From a virus: 23,682 nucleotides of DNA. Shown in pieces: positions 20,593 to 23,682 of the stretch. Position numbers and translations under genes: made by a program. Within the stretch, counting starts at the first letter, position 1. Each line of letters begins with the position of its first letter. The DNA lies in the IMG/VR virus record IMGVR_UViG_3300015371_000181, positions 1 through 23,682 of that record; one strand, given 5' to 3'. The notes below the pieces were generated by a model. It searched no databases. It worked only from the letters and a program-made list of their open reading frames with translations, and was not told the DNA's origin.

Positions 20593-20774
20593 GTCGTCGC
20601 CAGCTTCTGGTGGAGTTGGGCGTGCTCGGACGAGCAGTATTGGGTTCCAGTGGGGATGGGTCGCCAGCAGGCTTGGCAGAGCGTGTAGCGGGGGATCGTG
20701 TTCACGGGTTCGCCGTCGACGCGGCGCTGGTTGATCGTGAACGGCTTCCCCGCGCGGGGAGATGGAGACGTCAT
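20589..20774 (-). CDS. Small zinc-finger-like protein
   Basis: A 61-residue protein with ATG at 20774 and AGGAG eight bases upstream, 10 bases after the lysozyme-like gene. The C-terminal half has CQACWRPIPTGTQYCSSEH (Cys, Cys, Cys and His), a treble-clef-like metal site. The N-terminus is polar (SPSPRAGKPFTINQRRVDG). It is the first gene of the coupled run of small genes leading to the replisome-organiser-like gene. Confidence 0.72.
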   Translation of the reverse strand: MTSPSPRAGKPFTINQRRVDGEPVNTIPRYTLCQACWRPIPTGTQYCSSEHAQLHQKLATT

Positions 20775-20784
20775 GGCTTGGCTC

Positions 20785-21144
20785 CTAGGGTTTGCAACTC
20801 CATTGCGTCCAGTGGAATCCGCTGCGGCGGAAGATGAGGTGCGCGTGGTAGAGGTTCGCGCGCCGGCGGTACGGGTTGAACCGCCACCCAAGGCTCGACG
20901 AGCCGTTCCACCAGAACGGCATGAGCTGCGCGACGCCGGCAGCGCCGCTCGACGGGTTCTGGGCGGCGGGGTTCCACCGGCTTTCGCACCAGAACACGCG
21001 GCGGGCTTCGGTGTACCTTTTGGGCCAGTATTCGGGGATGAGGTGCCATGTGCGAAGCTGGGTCTTGGTCCACGCGTCGGCGGGAGACGCCGCGAGGGAT
21101 AGGCCGATGATGAGCGCGGTGAGTGTCGCTAGTAGTCGTCGGAT
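20785..21144 (-). CDS. Exported lysozyme/SLT-like protein with apparent ATC start
   Basis: A 119-residue frame ending at 20785. The mature part has FWCESRWNPAAQNPSSGAAG then VAQLMPFWW and GWRFNP, the SLT/lysozyme pattern with Glu54 as the catalytic candidate. Cys53 and Cys117 could form a disulfide. Before it lies a clear Sec signal: RRLLATLTALIIGLSLAAS then PADA. No ATG, GTG or TTG is in frame upstream of the signal; the expected start position is ATC (21144), with AGAGGA eight bases before it. So either ATC is used, or the start codon is mutated or mis-sequenced (ATG to ATC). A fallback GTG at 20997 would delete the signal. It could be a signal-bearing endolysin or a wall-remodelling enzyme. 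Confidence 0.72.
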   Translation of the reverse strand: MRRLLATLTALIIGLSLAASPADAWTKTQLRTWHLIPEYWPKRYTEARRVFWCESRWNPAAQNPSSGAAGVAQLMPFWWNGSSSLGWRFNPYRRRANLYHAHLIFRRSGFHWTQWSCKP

Positions 21145-21193
21145 AGCCCCTGTCCTCTGATGGTTTTCCCACCGCGTTTGGTGGGCCGGTACC

Positions 21194-21230
21194 GGGGCCG
21201 TCTCGCCGCCGGGAGTGGCGAGACGGCCCC
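21194..21230 (-). terminator. 14-bp perfect hairpin, likely transcription terminator
   Basis: GGGGCCGTCTCGCC (21194-21207) and GGCGAGACGGCCCC (21217-21230) form a perfect 14-bp stem with a 9-base loop. It begins 12 bases after the stop of the coiled-coil/winged-helix gene and precedes the lysozyme-like gene. No T run follows on the minus strand, as is often the case in high-GC bacteria and phages. It is the strongest hairpin between genes in the window. Confidence 0.65.
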
Positions 21231-21242
21231 CTCTATGGGCGC

Positions 21243-21584
21243 CTAGCGCGCCTCAGCCTTGTAGGTGCCTGGCGCGACGCGGATGAATCCGCGCCGGCCG
21301 CGGCTGACGTGGTTCGACAGCAGGATCCCGAGCGAGTCCTTGTTCGTACCGATCGCCGAAGCGATCACGGAGACGTGGCTGGGACCGTGCTCGACGACGT
21401 ACTGGTGCGCGCGGCTTGTCAGCGTCCCCTTCAGCAGCGGAGCCGATTCGGTCTGCACCACATCCGCGAGCTGGTTGAGTTGCCGTTCGAGCCGCTCCTT
21501 CTCGGCGTGCTGCTCTCGCGCGATGCGACGGAGTTCCGTCATGTTGGCGACGAGGTCGTCAGCGATGGCGAGGATGGTCGACAT
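21243..21584 (-). CDS. Coiled-coil protein with winged-helix-like C-terminus
   Basis: A 113-residue protein; ATG abuts the previous stop (TAGATG). Residues about 14-50 (NMTELRRIAREQHAEKERLE) form a coiled coil likely to dimerise. Residues about 53-113 (LTSRAHQYVVEHGPSHVSVI, ASAIGTNKDSLGILLSNHVS, RGRRGFIRVAPGTYKAEAR) have the helix-turn-helix-wing layout of small regulators. It could be a transcriptional regulator of the early region. The hairpin directly downstream would end its transcript. Confidence 0.7.
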   Translation of the reverse strand: MSTILAIADDLVANMTELRRIAREQHAEKERLERQLNQLADVVQTESAPLLKGTLTSRAHQYVVEHGPSHVSVIASAIGTNKDSLGILLSNHVSRGRRGFIRVAPGTYKAEAR

Positions 21585-21953
21585 CTAGTAGCGCGCCTTC
21601 GAGCAGTGCTTGATCGCCGCGACGTACGCGGCGACCTGGTCGACGTTCGTCCAGTCGCCGGGCTTCCCCGGTCCGTGGTCGAACCGGCCTTCGACGGTGG
21701 GTGCTGGGCCGAGGTGCTTGACGCACCGCGCGAACGGGTCGGGCCGGCGAACGAGGCACGTGACCTGCTGCGCCGTCACGTTCAACCCCTCCTTGGTGCT
21801 GATGCCGGGTGGGATGAACGTGACGCGGTGGCACTGAGCGTCGAAGACGTAGGTGACGCCGCCATGTCCGAGGATGTGGCTCGTCCCGGCGACGGCGGTT
21901 CCGCCGGCGGCGAGCAGGGCCGCGACTGCGGCGATGAGCATGCTGCGGGTCAT
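21585..21953 (-). CDS. Exported protein C, four Cys, unknown function
   Basis: A 122-residue protein with ATG at 21953 and AAGGAGG eight bases upstream. An Ala-rich signal peptide (MTRSMLIAAVAALLAAGGTA, cleavage near VAG at 22-23) precedes a mature domain with four Cys (41, 66, 77, 117), enough for two disulfides. It includes TYVFDAQCHRVTFIPPG and VTCLVRRPDPFARC. No enzyme motif is recognised. It is sandwiched between exported protein A and the regulator-like gene with short gaps, so the three are likely co-transcribed. Confidence 0.78.
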   Translation of the reverse strand: MTRSMLIAAVAALLAAGGTAVAGTSHILGHGGVTYVFDAQCHRVTFIPPGISTKEGLNVTAQQVTCLVRRPDPFARCVKHLGPAPTVEGRFDHGPGKPGDWTNVDQVAAYVAAIKHCSKARY

Positions 21954-21975
21954 GCGTTCTTCCTCCTTGTAGTGG

Positions 21976-22482
21976 TCACGTGCACGTCGTTTCGGGCGTG
22001 AACTTCGTCGTGATCAGCGTGTTGTCGTAGCCGTTCTTGAACGTCTCTTTCACGCGCCAGACGTAGTCGCAGACGTCGCCTGGCTGGTTGAATCCGTCGG
22101 CGGCGTTCCAGTAGCCGGTGAAGCCCTGCGGCGTTCCGGACGGCTCGTCGTAGGTGTGTGTCGTCCCGGCGCCCCACCCGACCTGGTTGGGGGTGCAGCT
22201 ATCGGCGAAGCCGCACAGGACGTTCACGCCGCACGCCTGGTAGCTGGTGTGGCCCGTCTTGCATTGCGGCGTGAAGCTGACGTACCACTTCGACGAGCAC
22301 GACGCGGTCATGGTGGGGGCGATCAGGAGCGTCCAGTCGATCGGTGGTATGTCATGGCCGATCTGCGTCGACGCGAACTGTTGGGTGACGGTGCACGTCG
22401 GCGCCGCCTCCGCCGGCGCGGTCGAGAAGAGAAGGCCGGCGAGGAGGCCAGCGATGAAGCAGACGGTGAAGACGCGTTTCAT
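21976..22482 (-). CDS. Exported Cys-rich protein A
   Basis: A 168-residue protein with ATG at 22482 and GGAGG four bases upstream. The signal peptide is MKRVFTVCFIAGLLAGLLFS then TAPAEA, cleaved near residue 26. The mature part has eight Cys (30, 62, 74, 84, 90, 96, 138, 167), Gly/Thr/Trp/Tyr-rich strands, and a CDYVWRVKETFKNGYDNTLI ending. The spacing and ending resemble exported protein B about 3.3 kb away. It is the first gene after the gene-free spacer, so it may have its own promoter there. An extracellular or cell-surface function is likely; nothing more specific can be read. Confidence 0.8.
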   Translation of the reverse strand: MKRVFTVCFIAGLLAGLLFSTAPAEAAPTCTVTQQFASTQIGHDIPPIDWTLLIAPTMTASCSSKWYVSFTPQCKTGHTSYQACGVNVLCGFADSCTPNQVGWGAGTTHTYDEPSGTPQGFTGYWNAADGFNQPGDVCDYVWRVKETFKNGYDNTLITTKFTPETTCT

Positions 22483-22774
22483 ATGGCCTCCGTGGTGGGG
22501 GTGTTGCGCCGCCCGCCTGTACCAGGCGTTGGGTGGACAGGCTGAATCGAGCAGCTCCTACGGAAGCTGGCTACGACTGGCCTTGGACGGGCAGCGCAAG
22601 CCTTGGCGGTGTCCAGAATGTGTCCACGCCGCGCTCTAGGCCCAGACTCAGGCCCGATCGGCGTGGCGAACAGACTCCCCGCAAACGTGTGGAATACCGG
22701 GGTTAGAGTCGCCTTGCGTAGGTTGGCGTCGGGACGCTGGCACCCGATTTTGAGTCGCGTCGCTATCCGCATGG
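22483..22774. other. Gene-free spacer with repeats and a possible stem-loop
   Basis: No convincing gene covers these 292 bases. A 97-codon minus-strand frame (ATG 22772 to TGA 22479) exists, but its third-position GC is about 68%, well below true genes here, and its sequence shows no domain. The spacer holds one copy of the paired GTGTCCA repeat and a potential stem on the minus strand, GACT..CCCCG with CGGGG-AGTC (about 22668-22700). It may contain the promoter of the exported-protein genes, but no clear -35/-10 pair was found. Confidence 0.5.
22608..22626. repeat. Paired GTGTCCA direct repeat, copy 1
   Basis: GGTGTCCA-GAAT-GTGTCCA: two GTGTCCA units 11 bp apart (one helical turn). A second copy with the same spacing lies 188 bp away, across the gene-free spacer. 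It could be an operator for a dimeric or tandem-binding regulator. Confidence 0.5.
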
Positions 22775-23350
22775 TTACGCCACTTCCGACGGTTCGGTGT
22801 CCACAAAGTGTCCAGTGTGATCTAGCGCCTCGTTGCCCCAGGTATCCCAGCCGATCCTCTGACGACGAGCGAAGAGTTCGAGACGGGGCTCGGGGCTGAC
22901 CGCCTCGATGTAGTCGAGCCAGACCTCCGGCTTCGTCGAGTGTCCGCCTGACCGCGTAGCCGAGATCACCGCTGATGGGAGAGTGCCTAGACGGCCGGGG
23001 AAGCCTTTCTGAGCGACGAGGAGGAACTCGGCGCTGTTTGGGGCGATGCTGCTCGGGAGGTTCGCGTCGGTCTTGTGCCAGACGAGCGTCTGGCGGTAGC
23101 GGAAGCCCCAGGATTCGATGATGTCGAATGCGTCGGGAAGGTAGCGGTTCGTCGTCCAGAGGAAAAGTCGGCACCGCTTGTCGGCGAGTTCCGAGACGGG
23201 CAGCTCTGCGATGTCCTCAAGCGTCATAGGCGGGTATGGCAGCGGCCGAACCTCAAGCGTGCCGTGTCCGGGACCGAGCGCGAACCCTTCGGGGTAGTCC
23301 CAAGGCGGGTCAGCGACGATCGTCCGGTACTTGGCCGCGCTACTAGGCAA
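22775..23350 (-). CDS. MT-A70 family adenine methyltransferase
   Basis: A 191-residue protein. TTG 23350 is taken as the start because it overlaps the previous stop by 8 bases and lies just ahead of the core; no ATG or GTG fits. The catalytic motif DPPWDY is at residues 14-19, followed by PYPPMTLEDIAELPV, RLFLWTTNRYLPDA, WGFRYRQTLVWHKTD and TKPEVWLDYIEAVSPEPRLE, all standard MT-A70 features. It would methylate adenine N6 in DNA, protecting phage DNA from restriction or regulating it. It follows a C5-cytosine methyltransferase by two genes. Weak Shine-Dalgarno sequence suggests translational coupling. Confidence 0.92.
   Translation of the reverse strand: MPSSAAKYRTIVADPPWDYPEGFALGPGHGTLEVRPLPYPPMTLEDIAELPVSELADKRCRLFLWTTNRYLPDAFDIIESWGFRYRQTLVWHKTDANLPSSIAPNSAEFLLVAQKGFPGRLGTLPSAVISATRSGGHSTKPEVWLDYIEAVSPEPRLELFARRQRIGWDTWGNEALDHTGHFVDTEPSEVA
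22796..22814. repeat. Paired GTGTCCA direct repeat, copy 2
   Basis: GGTGTCCA-CAAA-GTGTCCA, same 11-bp spacing as copy 1. It lies in the last codons of the MT-A70 gene, so part of it is coding. Two copies at different reading frames argue for DNA-level function. Confidence 0.5.
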
Positions 23351-23498
23351 AGCGCGGCCCCCCCGCCGGCGGGACGGGCTTGAGTTCCGCGTCGGTGTAC
23401 CAGCCCTCGCCTTGCGTGTAGGGCGTTGGTGCGGGTGGGCTGGGAGTCATGTTGCCCCAGTTCCGCCACGCGACGGGGCCATGCCACTGCTTCTTCAT
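23343..23498 (-). CDS. Small Trp/Pro-rich protein, unknown function
   Basis: A 51-residue protein starting at ATG 23498 with AAAGGAG six bases upstream, which decides the start against a longer frame from an upstream ATG. It reads MKKQWHGPVAWRNWGNMTPS, then a Pro-rich middle, EGWYTDAELKPVPPAGGPRF. It lies between two DNA methyltransferase genes and overlaps the second by 8 bases. No domain is recognised. Confidence 0.65.
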   Translation of the reverse strand: MKKQWHGPVAWRNWGNMTPSPPAPTPYTQGEGWYTDAELKPVPPAGGPRFA

Positions 23499-23527
23499 CT
23501 TGGTCTCCTTTGGGGCGCGATTCGCAG

Positions 23528-23682
23528 TCACGCGGCCACCGCTGCCTGTTCGAGCAGGAACCGACCGATCCACTCCGTATAGGCCGGCGGGATCGCCTCG
23601 GCGAGCTCACTGCGGGTCATCCAGTCGATCCCCATCGCCGGGCCCCAATGCTCTGCGGCTTTCCCGCCGCCGGTGCCGTAGA
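23528..23682 (-). CDS. C5-cytosine DNA methyltransferase, C-terminal fragment
   Basis: The last 51 codons run off the right edge; the first two bases of the window end belong to a split codon. The C-terminus has AMGIDWMTRSELAEAIPPAY and TEWIGRFLLEQ, typical of the final conserved part of phage C5-cytosine methyltransferases (motif X region). The catalytic PC and ENV motifs lie outside the window. Together with MT-A70 it points to DNA modification in the early region. Confidence 0.8.
   Translation of the reverse strand, partial: YGTGGGKAAEHWGPAMGIDWMTRSELAEAIPPAYTEWIGRFLLEQAAVAA

Noticed and set aside
22640-22720. Possible tRNA or attachment site in the spacer
   Set aside because: Stem-like pairings exist, but no TTCRANNC T-loop, anticodon arm or CCA-ready acceptor could be assembled on either strand.
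22479-22772. 97-codon minus-strand frame filling the spacer between MT-A70 and exported protein A
   Set aside because: It starts 2 bases after one stop and ends in an ATGA overlap, so it fits the packing style, but third-position GC is near 68% against over 80% sampled in the minor tail gene, there is no Shine-Dalgarno, and the product is Arg/Pro-rich with no domain.
23343-23573. 76-residue version of the small protein next to MT-A70
   Set aside because: The upstream ATG overlaps the end of the cytosine methyltransferase and has no ribosome binding site; ATG 23498 has AAAGGAG.

Overview
The window looks like the structural (virion) half plus part of the early region of a GC-rich, tailed double-stranded DNA phage or prophage with siphovirus architecture. 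Nearly every gene lies on the minus strand, so the functional order runs from high to low coordinates. Genes are packed with ATGA, GTGA and TAGTG overlaps or abutting stop/start pairs, AGGAGG-type ribosome binding sites are common, and GTG and TTG starts are frequent. The strong third-position GC bias and the domain set (HK97-type portal, protease and capsid, small zinc-ribbon proteins, Sec-type signal peptides) suggest an actinobacterial or other high-GC host, but nothing here fixes the host. Both ends are cut inside genes. No integrase, polymerase, tRNA or CRISPR array was seen.

Right part (about 23682-17500): the C-terminus of a C5-cytosine DNA methyltransferase, a small protein and an MT-A70 adenine methyltransferase come first. 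A gene-free spacer of about 290 bp with paired GTGTCCA repeats follows. Next are two exported proteins, a coiled-coil/winged-helix protein, a 14-bp perfect hairpin, and an exported SLT (lysozyme-like) domain whose only sensible start codon is ATC. A translationally coupled run of small genes, several with Cys clusters, leads into a winged-helix, replisome-organiser-like protein. That gene carries four exactly 11-bp-spaced GCTTGC iterons in different reading frames, next to an AT-richer stretch with a dyad. This is my best candidate for a phage replication origin embedded in its initiator gene, as in lambda O. Another exported Cys-rich protein, a small membrane protein and short basic or repeat proteins complete the block.

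Centre (17511-8606): HNH endonuclease, large terminase, portal, prohead protease (with extra N-terminal domains), major capsid protein, a probable terminator, then capsid-associated proteins (a small Pro/Lys protein, an FCCH-like domain, a SAP/Rho-N-like domain and three beta-rich structural proteins).

Left part (8605-1): a 651-residue protein joins about seven Arg/Pro-rich repeats and a short GDT repeat to a GH26-like glycosidase domain. Unusually, it sits inside the head-gene block. It is followed by head-tail connector, HK97-gp10-like, tail-terminator-like and major tail proteins, and then by an HNH gene on the plus strand with a possible leaderless promoter. The tail assembly chaperone has a canonical C CCC CCA -1 frameshift site with a well-placed hairpin and a downstream extension. 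A short tape measure protein and a truncated distal/minor tail protein end the window. Together the genes package DNA (terminase, portal), build the head (protease, capsid, decoration) and build a tail estimated at about 80 nm.
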